Of a stretch of 64,000 bases of DNA, positions 9,205 through 19,845 are shown piece after piece. The stretch spans positions 3,038,001-3,102,000 of the forward strand of contig NZ_JACIBV010000001.1 of the NCBI RefSeq assembly GCF_014195505.1. The letters run 5' to 3'. The stretch comes from Nonomuraea dietziae (lineage in GTDB: Bacteria; Actinomycetota; Actinomycetes; Streptosporangiales; Streptosporangiaceae). The notes under the pieces were generated by a model. The model was given only the letters and a program-made list of their open reading frames with translations. It searched no databases and was not told the DNA's origin. Within the stretch, counting starts at the first letter, position 1, and every line of letters starts with the position of its first letter. A program made the position numbers and the translations under genes.

Positions 9205-9825
9205 CTACTTCACCAAGCGCAGGGTCAGCGGGTAGCGGAAGTCGTTCTCCGCCAGCGCGGAGACGCCGCCGACGATCGTCAGGACGAACGCGGCCACCCA
9301 GATCACCGGAATCAGCACCACGCCGATGATCGTGAAAGGCAGCAGGATCGTCGCCCCCACCACCGTGAGGTGGAAGTTCAGTGCCTCCATCGCGTGGCGA
9401 CGGACGTAGGGCGAGGTCTTGCCACCGGTGAGCAGCATGATCAGCGGTCCGATGATGAGCAGACCTGGCAGGGCCAGCAGGTGCGCCGCCGCTCCACCCA
9501 GGCGCTCGCCGCTGTCGGCGGGGATCCCTCTGGCACTGGCGGGCGGGACGGACACCGGCCTGGGCACCGACTCCTGCCAGCGGCGCTGCGGACCGTACAG
9601 CTCGGTCATGATCGGCATGAGGTCGCCGTGCGTGCGTGCCGTCATGGCGCGCTCGAGGCGCTCGTCGAACTCGTACTTGTCGAAGCGGCCCTCGGCATAG
9701 GCGGCCTTGACGTGCTCGACCACATGCTCGCGGTCCTGGTTGGTGACCCGAAGCTCCATCGGCGGCACCGGGCCGTGCCCATAGGATGCCGGCGCTGGGG
9801 TGTGTGGCGCTGCCATGAATGCCAT
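9205..9825 (-). CDS. DUF1707 and DUF4870 membrane protein
   Basis: 206 residues. Residues around 15-65 (MELRVTNQDREHVVEHVKAA, then AEGRFDKYEFDERLERAM-TARTHGDL) are a clear DUF1707 domain, a short helical module seen at the N-terminus of many actinobacterial membrane proteins. A Pro-rich linker leads to three membrane helices with ALNFHLTVV and a Tic20-like DUF4870 layout. No enzymatic motif is present. Of several Met codons, 9825 is chosen because GAGGA lies 5 bp before it. Confidence 0.5.
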   Translation of the reverse strand: MAFMAAPHTPAPASYGHGPVPPMELRVTNQDREHVVEHVKAAYAEGRFDKYEFDERLERAMTARTHGDLMPIMTELYGPQRRWQESVPRPVSVPPASARGIPADSGERLGGAAAHLLALPGLLIIGPLIMLLTGGKTSPYVRRHAMEALNFHLTVVGATILLPFTIIGVVLIPVIWVAAFVLTIVGGVSALAENDFRYPLTLRLVK

Positions 9826-9954
9826 GCCTTTCCTCGTCGGGCGATCTGAACACATCCTCCTCCCTCACATAGGAGAAGGCATCGGGAGAAACCCCGATGT
9901 CACCCCGATAACAGCCCCGACGCGGGGGCGCGGCGAACGGTATAAAAAGGAGGC

Positions 9955-10296
9955 ATGAGATGGCGAGACCGCTATGGATTGCGGCGCTGGCGCGGGAACA
10001 AGATTGCCAAGTTCGATCGTGAGGCCACCGATGCCGATATCGAGGCGCTCATCGCCTTCGCCAAGTCGAAGCGCGGCGTGGAGTTCTTCGTCGAACCGGA
10101 GACCTTCGCGACCGACACCACGGCGGTGGCCGTGGCGGACGACGGCGAGTGGACCCGGCGGCGCGTCGGCGCGCCCCAGGTGATCCGCAAGGTGGCCCGC
10201 GACCTCGCGCTTCCTGTGTACGACGTCCAGTTGACCGGCTATCCACCCCGCATGCGCGCTTATAACGAACGCCGCAAACGTGAGGAACAAGGCTAA
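9955..10296 (+). CDS. conserved hypothetical protein (about 113 residues)
   Basis: Starts MRWRDRYGLRRWRGNKIAKF and is basic at both ends with an acidic middle. Similar small proteins occur widely in actinobacteria with no assigned role (sometimes named oxidoreductase without support). The two blocks GEWTRRRVGAP and LPVYDVQLTGYP-RMR look conserved. No membrane segment or metal motif. TATAAAAAGGAGG directly precedes the ATG (only one base separates the AGGAGG), which is tight for a ribosome site. Confidence 0.5.
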   Translation: MRWRDRYGLRRWRGNKIAKFDREATDADIEALIAFAKSKRGVEFFVEPETFATDTTAVAVADDGEWTRRRVGAPQVIRKVARDLALPVYDVQLTGYPPRMRAYNERRKREEQG

Positions 10297-10336
10297 ACCC
10301 CACCTCCGTCCCCTACCCCAGGCAACGCCCCACCCC

Positions 10337-10513
10337 AGTCAACGCCCCGCCTTCGGCCTCCACTCAACGCCTCACCTTCGGCCCTACCCCAGTCAACGCC
10401 CCGCCTTCGACCCCCAGCCAACGCCTCACCTTCGGCCCCACCCCAGTCAACGCCCCACCTTCGACCCCCAGCCAACGCCTCACCTTCGGCCCCACCCCAG
10501 TCAACGCCCCGCC
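10337..10513. repeat. 54-bp tandem repeat, three copies plus a partial one
   Basis: Copies start at 10337, 10391, 10445 and 10499 with AGTCAACGCC. The three full copies differ at a handful of positions, and each is built of two related halves of about 27 bp. The period equals 18 codons, so both strands show an 18-residue peptide repeat, but no start site or domain supports translation. Confidence 0.5.
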
Positions 10514-10981
10514 GTGCCCTACCCCCAGTCAACTCACCTTCGGCCCTATCTCCGCCCCGTCTTCGCCCTTCAGGCAACGCCCCACTTTCCCCGGCAATCC
10601 TCAGCTATCGGCATCACACCCTCGAACACCACGGCCAGTACGCGAGCCTCGCGCGCGCCGAACCAGTCCACCCGGGACATCACCTCTCTCGCGTCCTGGA
10701 ACGGTTCTGCGCGACGCTCGACCAGCCCCCCCTGAGGCCATGGCTGCGGGCTACTTCGAGGTGTGCTCGACCGCCCCAGGGCCGTCCACACCGCGGCTAC
10801 CTCGACGCCAAGGCGCCAGAGCTTTGGGCTCCACGGGATGTGAGCGCACCCTCAAGGACCAAGCTTCACCCGCCCACTGAGGGCGCTCGCCCCTCCTCGT
10901 GGGGCCCAGTTGTCCCTTCTAGGATCGGCCCCTCGCCAGGGTTGGGCTACACCCTCCATCTGCGGCGACCCTGCGAGAGGT

Positions 10982-11101
10982 AGAGCGGCAACGCAGGCGG
11001 AGGTCAGAGCAGCGACGCAAGCAAGAGCCGCAGCGGCAACACGGGCGAGAGCCAGAGCAGCGACCCAAGCAAGAGCCAGAGCAGCGACGCAGGCGAGAGC
11101 C
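10982..11101. repeat. five 24-bp tandem repeats
   Basis: Units at 10982, 11006, 11030, 11054 and 11078, consensus AGAGCAGCGACGCAAGCAAG followed by AGCC, with the second unit the most divergent. Read on the plus strand they give an 8-residue repeat AATQARAR, but the only start is a TTG without ribosome site. Confidence 0.5.
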
Positions 11102-11422
11102 AGGGCGGATACTTCCTCCTCGTCTGAAAAGTTGCACCCTCAGCCCGTCGCGGCGGCGATGCCGGCGCGTTCGAGGGGTTCATGGAGGGTGGTGTTCGGA
11201 GGGCAGCGCGCCATCTGGCCGGAGGGGATGGCCGGTCGGGACCAAGACCTCTGAGCCGACCTCATTCACGTGGCGGACCGGCTTCACCGCTCCGCCTGGC
11301 GCTCACACCTCTCCGGGTGACCGACCTCCAACCCGACCGCCGGGGGCGCACATCCAGCGGAGGCTCCCGGCCCTCGACGGGGGTGACGGGCTTCTCAGCC
11401 GGTCTGTGAGGGATGCGCGGCG

Positions 11423-12517
11423 CTAGGCGGCGGGTTCGTCCTTCTCGTCGAGGATGCCGATGAGAGGCAGGAGCCAACCCGCGTGAGGCGTGCCCATGGC
11501 GGAGTCGAGTTCGGCGGGGCTCGGCATGCGGTCGCGTAGCAGCTTCGGTGAGAGCAGGTGCTGGAGGGCGTGCATGAGCAGGTTCGCCATCGAGTAGTCG
11601 GGATTGACGGCAAGGGCTCGTTCCAGGGCGATGGTGGCCAGGACGCAGTCGCCGCCGCGCCAGGCGGACATGGCGAGCAGCGACGCGGCCGGGGGGACGA
11701 AACGCGGCTCCAGGCGTCGGGTGAGGTCCTTCCAGAGCGCCAGGTGAGCGGGCTGGCCTGCGTCGTCGAGAAGGGTCCACGCCTCGTCGCGGACGCGGAT
11801 CACGGACAGGTCGAGGCCCAGCCGAGCGGCTTCCCTGTCGTCGACCCTGCCCCCTGACAGCGACGTGGCGATGGCCGTACGGACCCTGGCCAGGCCGTCG
11901 GCGACGAACCGCTGGGCGAAGTGGCCGGCGTCGGGGGCGGCGGCCAGCCCGGCCCGGAGGGCGGTGACGGCGTCGGCGGTGGCCCTGCGCATCGACAGGC
12001 GGACCGGACCCGGCAGCGGGGCGATGGTGGCCTCGAGGGTCGAGCGGTCGGGCAGCGCCACGAGGCCCTGGACGGTGGCCTCGGCCGCGATCTGGCTGAC
12101 GGACGTGTCGTACGGCGTGCCGTCAGGGGGACAGCAGTCGGCCAGGTCGCAGACGTACGACCAGTAGCGGCCCTGATGGGCGCGCAGCACCTCGCAGAGG
12201 GTGACGCCGCACCAGCGGGCGACGCTCATGACCTCGTCGACGGCCGGGGTGACGGAGGCGCCAGGGCCGTAGCCGACGGCGACCAGATGGGTGATCGACT
12301 CTCTGGCGAACAGCGCGGCGAGGGGGCGCAGGGTGCCGGGTTGCAGGGGGAGGTTCCAGCGCGCGCAGACCCGCATCTCCCCCTGTCCGACCCGGCCCGC
12401 CAGCCCGATCACGACCAGGCTGTCGGTGGGGTGGAAGCCGACGATGTACGGCACCGCGGCCAGGATGTCGGCAGGGGTGGACAGGGTGAGGGCGGGTTCG
12501 GTGAGGTCGGTGCTCAT
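11423..12517 (-). CDS. DUF4192 domain-containing protein
   Basis: 364 residues from ATG at 12517. The beginning is diagnostic for DUF4192: LSTPADILAAVPYIVGFHP, then DSLVVIGL. It continues with the helical C-terminal half of the family, including WRGGDCVLATIALERALAVNPDYSMANLL, a TPR-like helix pair. The family is restricted to actinobacteria and has no known activity; it is predicted to be cytoplasmic. No strong ribosome site. It is separated by 350 bp from the next minus-strand gene, so it probably has its own promoter. Confidence 0.5.
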   Translation of the reverse strand: MSTDLTEPALTLSTPADILAAVPYIVGFHPTDSLVVIGLAGRVGQGEMRVCARWNLPLQPGTLRPLAALFARESITHLVAVGYGPGASVTPAVDEVMSVARWCGVTLCEVLRAHQGRYWSYVCDLADCCPPDGTPYDTSVSQIAAEATVQGLVALPDRSTLEATIAPLPGPVRLSMRRATADAVTALRAGLAAAPDAGHFAQRFVADGLARVRTAIATSLSGGRVDDREAARLGLDLSVIRVRDEAWTLLDDAGQPAHLALWKDLTRRLEPRFVPPAASLLAMSAWRGGDCVLATIALERALAVNPDYSMANLLMHALQHLLSPKLLRDRMPSPAELDSAMGTPHAGWLLPLIGILDEKDEPAA

Positions 12518-12815
12518 GGGGCATGAGGGTGCCCGGCTGGGGGTGGGAATTTTTCGGGCGAGCGGCGTTCTGTGGACAAGGGTGCGGCGTGGGGCCGGCC
12601 TGTGGACGAGCGGCGCGCGCCGGCCCGGGAACCGCATCGCGGGCGAGCACTACGGGCTGGTCGAGATGGTGGCCGACATCGGCGACCGCTCCGACACCGG
12701 GACCCGGTTCGTCAGGGTGTCCGCCCCCAGGGCCGCGGCTCGGGCGCCGAGCTGGGCCACCGCACGTCCAGGAACGACATGCCGCTGATGCCGGCCCGCG
12801 AACAGGCGGCGTGAA

Positions 12816-12855
12816 CCGGTCCGTGGGCCGGTTCGTGGGCCGGTCCGTGGGCCGG
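12816..12855. repeat. three 12-bp tandem repeats upstream of the EI24 gene end
   Basis: CCGGTCCGTGGG, CCGGTTCGTGGG, CCGGTCCGTGGG, then CCGG. The surrounding 12518-12869 holds no supported gene; a plus-strand frame with a protein-like piece (HYGLVEMVADIGDRSDTG) lacks a start and is probably a remnant. Confidence 0.5.
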
Positions 12856-12869
12856 CGACCGTGCCGGGC

Positions 12870-13856
12870 TCAGGCCGGAGGGGAACCGTACGGCGAGCCC
12901 CCGGTGGGCGGCATGCCGCGGGGAGGCGAGTCAGTGCCGGGCAGCCCGGTGGGAGAAGACGGAGCACCGGGCAGACCGGTGCCCCGCGGACCATGGCCGG
13001 GCAGGCCGGTGCCAGGTGACCCGGTGCCCGGCAGGCCGGTGCCCCGCGGACCAGGGCCGGGCAGGCCGGTGCCACGCGGACCGGCGCCGGGCGAACCCGT
13101 GCCGGGCAGGCCGGTGGGCGGGGTAGGGATGAGGCGCGAACGGACCATGAGGGCGGCGCCCGCCACGGCCGCGGGCATCGCGATCACCGCCACCAGCGGC
13201 ACCAGGAACAGCAGGAAGACCAGCACCCCGAACCCCAGCGCCGGCGCCTTGTTGCCGCGCAGGACGGCGAAGCGGTCGCGCCGCCGTATGCCGCGGCGCT
13301 CCATCGCGAGCGACGTCAGCTCAACTGTCAGGAAAAATCCGGACACGAGGGCGCCCAGCACCGGCACCACCGTCTGCCCGATCACCGGCACGAACCCCAG
13401 CAGGAACAGCGGGATGGTGAACATCAGCACGTAGAGCAGCGTCACCAGGCTGTCGCGCAGCGACCGGGGAAGCGACCGCCACCACGGCGTGTCATCGGGC
13501 CCGTCCAGCGGGTCGACCTTCTCCGACAGCTTCTCGTAGAAGGGCTCCCCGATCGTCAGCGTCAGCGCCGTGAACGTGACCACCGCCAGCGCCAGCCCGC
13601 CGATGAACAGCAGCACTCCCAGCGCGCCCCTGAAGAAGTCGCGCCAGCCCTCGGACCACCCGTCGGCGAAGGGCGTGAGGAAGTCGGCGATGTCGTTGGC
13701 GTTGTTGCCCAGATAGACCAGAGCCGCCACATAGACGGCGAAAGCGATCAGTGCCGGGATGAGGCCGAACGCCCACCAACGGCCGTTTCTCGCCACCCAG
13801 GCGAGACCCTGGAAGAAGAACCCGATGCCACCGGCGAACTCCCGCAATGAACGCAT
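12870..13856 (-). CDS. EI24/CysZ-like membrane protein with elastin-like C-terminal tail
   Basis: 328 residues. Residues 1-240 are an EI24 (CysZ-type) membrane domain: GFFFQGLAWVARNGRWW at the start, helices near 32-50, 77-100, 138-183 and 204-236, with the family's FYEKL-x-x-x-VD after the second. CysZ proteins carry sulfate; for the actinobacterial members the substrate is unproven. From residue 248 to about 300 the tail is made of pentapeptides of the form LPGTG, SPGAG and PRGTG, about ten in a row, which is unusual for this family. It begins 9 bp after the maf stop, so the two form an operon. Confidence 0.5.
   Translation of the reverse strand: MRSLREFAGGIGFFFQGLAWVARNGRWWAFGLIPALIAFAVYVAALVYLGNNANDIADFLTPFADGWSEGWRDFFRGALGVLLFIGGLALAVVTFTALTLTIGEPFYEKLSEKVDPLDGPDDTPWWRSLPRSLRDSLVTLLYVLMFTIPLFLLGFVPVIGQTVVPVLGALVSGFFLTVELTSLAMERRGIRRRDRFAVLRGNKAPALGFGVLVFLLFLVPLVAVIAMPAAVAGAALMVRSRLIPTPPTGLPGTGSPGAGPRGTGLPGPGPRGTGLPGTGSPGTGLPGHGPRGTGLPGAPSSPTGLPGTDSPPRGMPPTGGSPYGSPPA
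12963..13115 (-). repeat. 15-bp repeats coding for the elastin-like tail
   Basis: Degenerate 15-bp units within the EI24 gene coding for [L/S]PGxG or PRGTG pentapeptides (residues 248-298). Repeat number is likely to vary between strains. Confidence 0.5.
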
Positions 13857-13865
13857 GGGGAGAAA

Positions 13866-14447
13866 CTAGCGCCAGAAGTCCGTCACCGCGTAACCGAGTT
13901 CGTCGAACAGCGAGCGAACCAGCGGCAGCGAGATCCCGAGGACGTTTCCGTGGTCGCCCTCGATGCTCTCGACGAACCATCCGCCTTGGCCGTCGAGGGT
14001 GAAGGCGCCCGCCACCTTGAGCGGCTCGCCGGTGGCGACGTACGCCGCGATCTCCTGCTCGGACGGCGTGCCGAACCGCACCACCGTGGAGCCCACCTCG
14101 GCGGCCCGCCTGCCGGTGGCCGCGTCGATCACGCAGTGGCCGGTCAGCAGCCTGCCGGTCCTGCCGCGCATCATGCGCCAGCGAGCCAGCGCCTCCTCGC
14201 CGTCGGCGGGCTTGCCGTACGGCCTGCCGTCGAGTTCGAGAATCGAGTCGCACCCGATGACGAGCCCCTCGGTGAGGCCCTCGGCGACGGCGGTGGCCTT
14301 GGCGACGGCCAGCTTCAGGGCCAGATCGGACGGCAGGATCGCGGTGACGGCCTCTTCGTCCACCCCGCTGACGATCACCTTGGGATCGAGCCCGGCGCTG
14401 CGGAGGAGGGCGAGGCGGGCGGGCGAGGCTGAGGCGAGCACGATCAC
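13866..14447 (-). CDS. maf: Maf-family nucleoside triphosphate pyrophosphatase
   Basis: 193 residues with every Maf landmark: [16 protein letters not shown] at the N-terminus, [16 protein letters not shown] in the middle, and [16 protein letters not shown], then [19 protein letters not shown]. These enzymes hydrolyse dTTP, UTP or modified nucleotides to the monophosphate, and members are linked to septum arrest and nucleotide-pool cleansing. GTG start without ribosome site; TAAACT lies 6 bp before it, so the mRNA may be leaderless. Followed at 9 bp by the EI24 gene. Confidence 0.5.
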   Translation of the reverse strand: MIVLASASPARLALLRSAGLDPKVIVSGVDEEAVTAILPSDLALKLAVAKATAVAEGLTEGLVIGCDSILELDGRPYGKPADGEEALARWRMMRGRTGRLLTGHCVIDAATGRRAAEVGSTVVRFGTPSEQEIAAYVATGEPLKVAGAFTLDGQGGWFVESIEGDHGNVLGISLPLVRSLFDELGYAVTDFWR

Positions 14448-14602
14448 CCGCCCAGTTTATCGGGCGCGACCCGCGCGACGGCCCGCGATCGGGCGCACCC
14501 GCACGGGCTCGGCGGCCTCACCTCCTCGGACGGCGATGACTCCCGCCGGGGGAACCGGAGGAACCGGTCCGAAGGAGGCCGATGGAGCCGCACAGTCAGC
14601 GA

Positions 14603-15340
14603 TCACCAGTCGGGGTTGGTGCCGCCCCTCGGGGTGTCCTCGCGTGCGGGCGGGGCCTCCTCCGGCCGAGGACGGCTCTCCCGGCCCCCAGCCTCGGGTC
14701 GCGGACGGGGTTCCTGGCCGCCGCCAGGCGCCTCCTGGCCTGGCCGGGGAGCCTGGCCGCCGCCTCCCAGCATCCCTCCGAGCACGTCACCAAGGCCGCC
14801 GCCACCAGCGCCATGACCGCCCAGGATGCTGCCCAGCAGCCCGCCCAGCACGTCCCCGAGGCCACCGCCGCGCGCCGACGACTGCTCCCTGTCGAGGTCG
14901 TCGGCCACCGCCCCCGCGTCCATCCCCTGCCTGTTCGCCCTGTTGGCCAGCAGCGACATCACGATCGGCGCCAGCGCGGCGAGCAGCTTCATCACCTGCT
15001 GCGAGTTCAGCCCCGCGAACTGCGAGATCCCCGCCGCCGCCTGCTCGGTACCCTGCTGCCCGAGCACGTGCCCGAGGATGCCGTGCCCCTCCCGCTCCAG
15101 CCCCTGGGGGTCGGCGGTGACGGCGGTGAGGGGGTCCTTGTCGACGTGCTGGTCCAGCGCCCTGCGCAGGGCCTGCGCTCCCTGCGCGTCACCCGTCCTG
15201 TGCGCCATGCCGCCGACGATGGTGCCCACCGCCGCCTCGACCGCGGTGCGGGCCTGCGCGGTGTCGGTGCCCAGCAGACCGGCGATCTGCTGGAGCCCCG
15301 AGTCGCCGAGGGCGGCGAAGAGTTCGTCGTTGAGAGTCAC
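14603..15340 (-). CDS. DUF937 domain-containing protein
   Basis: 245 residues. The first 160 form the DUF937 helical domain, with pairs of ALGDSGLQQIAGLLG and FAGLNSQQVMKLLAALAPIVMSLL-type helices. Then come two glycine-rich GGLGDVLGG blocks and an Arg/Pro/Glu-rich disordered end. Proteins of this type (YidB-like) are of unknown function. GTG start. It follows ftsH on the same strand at 46 bp and could share its transcript. Confidence 0.5.
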   Translation of the reverse strand: MTLNDELFAALGDSGLQQIAGLLGTDTAQARTAVEAAVGTIVGGMAHRTGDAQGAQALRRALDQHVDKDPLTAVTADPQGLEREGHGILGHVLGQQGTEQAAAGISQFAGLNSQQVMKLLAALAPIVMSLLANRANRQGMDAGAVADDLDREQSSARGGGLGDVLGGLLGSILGGHGAGGGGLGDVLGGMLGGGGQAPRPGQEAPGGGQEPRPRPEAGGRESRPRPEEAPPAREDTPRGGTNPDW

Positions 15341-15386
15341 AGGCCGAAGCTGCCCCGGTCAGCACCCGGATAAGACCATGGAGAGG

Positions 15387-17333
<1,947 letters not shown>

Positions 17334-17370
17334 GGCGTCACTCCCCCAAATCGCCGCATACATGATCGCT

Positions 17371-18171
17371 CTAGCCTAGAACACGCACCCCCGAGGTCAC
17401 GCGGCGGATGTCCGCCCATCTCTTCTTGTGGGTGTCGGGGATGGTGACGAAGACCAGGGCGGGCTTGGCCCGTCCCGCGTCGAGCACGACGACGGCGGCC
17501 ACGGAGGAGCGCTTGCCGTATCTCACCTGGTAGACCAGCGACCACCCCTTCTTGACCGGCTGGGCGCCGAGCCAGCGGATCACCGCGCCCTTGGGATGGT
17601 GGTTGAGGGTCCAGCGGGCGGCCAGCTGGGCGGTGTCGCGCAGCGACTTCTGCGCCTCGATCGGCACGGGGCAGCTGACCAGCATGCCTCTCGGGCTTCT
17701 GCCCGCCGGGGGCAGCACCTGCCTGGAGGTGAAGGGGGCCGCGCCGTACCTCTTCCACGGCCCGCGCAGGCGTGGCACGCTCACGCCGGTCTTGGCGTCC
17801 CTGATCACCCCGCGGGTCTTGATCGGCTTGCCCGGCAGCGCGCGCAGCTTGACGCGGCCCGGCAGCTTCGGCACGCGGCGGTCGGCGGCCAGCGCCTCCA
17901 TGGCGGTGTAGCCCGGCGCGATGGAGGCGCCGGGGCTGGGGATCGCCGCGGGAGTCGGCGCGGGAGTCGCCGTGAGGGCGGAGCTAGGGGTGGGGCTCGG
18001 GGTGAGGGTCGGGCTGGGTGAAGGGGTGGACGAGGCCGGCACGGCCGGTGGCGCGGCGACCGGCCGGGCGGCGGCCTCGTCCGCCCTTCCCGACTGCGCG
18101 ATGGCGAGCACGCCCGTGCCGGCGACGGCCAGCGCGGCGACGACCGCGAGCATCCGGTAGATGTCTCGCAT
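17371..18171 (-). CDS. secreted or anchored protein of unknown function
   Basis: 266 residues from ATG at 18171, preceded by GGGTGA. The N-terminus RDIYRMLAVVAALAVAGTGV is a signal peptide or anchor, followed by about 60 residues of Pro/Ser/Thr repeats and a folded C-terminal half with LPGRVKLRALPGKP, CPVPIEAQKSLRDTAQ and an end WADIRRVTSGVRVLG. One Cys. I do not recognise a family. It is directly upstream of ftsH and divergent from the DUF3616 gene; the intergenic ATATCT patch near 18286 probably holds promoters. Confidence 0.5.
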   Translation of the reverse strand: MRDIYRMLAVVAALAVAGTGVLAIAQSGRADEAAARPVAAPPAVPASSTPSPSPTLTPSPTPSSALTATPAPTPAAIPSPGASIAPGYTAMEALAADRRVPKLPGRVKLRALPGKPIKTRGVIRDAKTGVSVPRLRGPWKRYGAAPFTSRQVLPPAGRSPRGMLVSCPVPIEAQKSLRDTAQLAARWTLNHHPKGAVIRWLGAQPVKKGWSLVYQVRYGKRSSVAAVVVLDAGRAKPALVFVTIPDTHKKRWADIRRVTSGVRVLG

Positions 18172-18317
18172 GCGCAGGTCACCCAGGCGACTGCGCTTGA
18201 GCGGAGAGCCAGTGGGCCTCGCTTGGAACTTCACCTGAGGCCCCGCGGGCCCACTCTCCCCATCGAGCACGATCGGGAGCGTACGACATATCTCTGGATT
18301 GCGTGTAGAAAGCACGC

Positions 18318-19229
18318 ATGGTGGAACTCCGATTTGACCAGGCGTCACGAGACGCGCAAACGCACACGAATCTGTCCGCGTTGCGCGCCGATGCCACCGG
18401 TCTGTGGATCGCGGGTGACGAAACCGCCACCATCGAGCGTCTGACCTGGACCGGAGAGCGCTACGACCACCAGCGCACCTTCCATCTCGCCGACCACGTG
18501 GACCTGCCCGCGGGCAGGGACGACGAGGCCGACATCGAGGGCCTCGCGCGGGCCGGAGGGTGGCTCTGGGCGGTGGGCTCGCACAGCCTCAAGCGCAGGC
18601 GCGCCAAGTCGCGGGAGAAGGCCGCCAAGCGGCTCAGCGCGATCATCCGCGAGCCCAACAGGTTCGTCCTCGTACGGCTCCCGCTGGAGGGCGACGGGCT
18701 CGGAAAGGGCGCCATCCTCACAGGACTGGCCGACGCGCTGGCCGACGACCCGCACCTCGGCCCCTTCACCGCCATTCCGGGCAAGGACAACGGGCTGGAC
18801 ATCGAGGGCCTCGCCGTGGTCGGCGACAGGGTCCTGCTCGGCCTGCGGGGCCCCGTGCTGCGCGGCTGGGCGGTCGTGCTGGAGCTCGACCTGCGCGAGG
18901 ACGGCCCGCGCAGGCTCAAGCTCGGGGGCTACCACAAGCACTTCCTCGACCTGGGCGGCCTCGGGGTGCGCGACCTGTGCCCCTACGGCGGCGACCTGCT
19001 CCTGCTCACGGGGCCGACCATGAGCCTGGACGGTCCGGTCAGGATCATGCGGTGGGACGGGACGGGCGCGCCGGTGCCCGTCGCCGACCTGCCGTACGGC
19101 GTGGGCTGTGACCATCCCGAGGGACTGGCGGCGATGGGCGACGGCAGGCTCATGGTCGTCTACGACAGCCCGTCGCCCGCGAGGCTGACACCGGAGGGCG
19201 GCGTGCTGGCCGACCTCGTCACGATCTGA
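18318..19229 (+). CDS. DUF3616 domain-containing protein
   Basis: 303 residues with the DUF3616 pattern: ADATGLWIAGDETATIERL near the start, DEADIEGLARAGGWLWAVGSHS, then a second DNGLDIEGLAVVGDRVLLGL and a third HPEGLAAMGDGRLMVVYDS. The repeated EGLA-(x)-G-D blocks suggest a beta-propeller with Asp-rich loops. Function unknown; no signal peptide is seen. The 3' end overlaps the convergent peptidyl-tRNA-hydrolase-like gene by 11 bp. Confidence 0.5.
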   Translation: MVELRFDQASRDAQTHTNLSALRADATGLWIAGDETATIERLTWTGERYDHQRTFHLADHVDLPAGRDDEADIEGLARAGGWLWAVGSHSLKRRRAKSREKAAKRLSAIIREPNRFVLVRLPLEGDGLGKGAILTGLADALADDPHLGPFTAIPGKDNGLDIEGLAVVGDRVLLGLRGPVLRGWAVVLELDLREDGPRRLKLGGYHKHFLDLGGLGVRDLCPYGGDLLLLTGPTMSLDGPVRIMRWDGTGAPVPVADLPYGVGCDHPEGLAAMGDGRLMVVYDSPSPARLTPEGGVLADLVTI

Positions 19230-19845
19230 CGCGCAGCCACGGCACGTCCGCGACGAACGTGCACGAGCCCGGCGCGATCTCGGTGAAGCCCGCGTCGCGC
19301 ACGACGGGCAGCCCGCCGGCGGCCAGCTCGTCGAAGCCCTCCGCCCGCCGCACCGAGACCCTCAGCCCCATCGACCTCCAGAGCTCCCGCTCCTCCTGCG
19401 AGCTGGCCCACCAGGCCAGCTGGGCGGCGTGACCCGCCTGCGCCATCGCCTTGCCCGCCGACATCTCCAGCGCCGGGTTCTCCCACAGGATCGGCGGCCC
19501 GGCGGGGCCCGGCTCGGCGGAGTCGACCAGCTCCGTGCCGCCCACCTGCAGCCTGGCCAGCTCCTTCGGCCAGGCGTCCAGCGGGACGGGCGGGTGGACG
19601 CGCACCTCGGCGCTGCCGTGCTCCACCGTACGGCCCGGCAGCTCGATCGCCCTGCGCCATTCGGCGCCGCGCGCTCTGCGCACCACCTTGCGGATCCTGC
19701 CGGTGGACTGCCACGTCTCCAGCTCGGCCCGCCACTCGCCGGGATCGTCGAGCAGGCCGAGCACGGCCATGGCGGCCGCCTCCAGCGCGTCAGTGCGCTC
19801 GGGAGGCGTCGCGCGTTCGATCCTGACCACCAGCGGGAGCACCAT
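19219..19845 (-). CDS. peptidyl-tRNA hydrolase-like (PTH2-type) protein
   Basis: 208 residues. Two halves of the PTH2 signature are present but far apart: PLVVRIERA at the N-terminus, and MSAGKAMAQAGHAAQLAWW (the M-x-x-G-K-x-x-A-Q-x-x-H-A core) at about residue 135. Classical PTH2 has them within 20 residues, so this is the longer actinobacterial variant with a ~110-residue insertion. The family frees tRNA from stalled peptidyl-tRNA. GGAAG is well placed for the ATG at 19845. The start lies inside the end of the upstream MFS gene (56 bp overlap), which implies coupled translation. Confidence 0.5.
   Translation of the reverse strand: MVLPLVVRIERATPPERTDALEAAAMAVLGLLDDPGEWRAELETWQSTGRIRKVVRRARGAEWRRAIELPGRTVEHGSAEVRVHPPVPLDAWPKELARLQVGGTELVDSAEPGPAGPPILWENPALEMSAGKAMAQAGHAAQLAWWASSQEERELWRSMGLRVSVRRAEGFDELAAGGLPVVRDAGFTEIAPGSCTFVADVPWLRVRS

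Larger units (their letters stand above)
10297..11422. other. 1.1-kb gene-poor region with two tandem-repeat arrays
   Basis: No recognisable gene on either strand. It contains a 54-bp array (10337-10513) and a 24-bp array (10982-11101). Frames through it are open only because the periods are multiples of three. A minus-strand frame near 10570-10791 (DAREVMSRVDWFGAREARVL) looks protein-like and may be the remnant of a gene that runs into the repeats. Confidence 0.5.

Noticed and set aside
10280-10735. Pro-rich repeat protein of 151 residues
   Set aside because: Frame follows a 54-bp tandem repeat, overlaps the end of the preceding gene, and has no ribosome site.
10337-11101. CRISPR array
   Set aside because: Repeats are directly adjacent without unique spacers, and no cas genes are in the window.
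10910-11254. Ala/Arg/Gln repeat protein of 114 residues
   Set aside because: TTG start without ribosome site; the repeat alone keeps the frame open.
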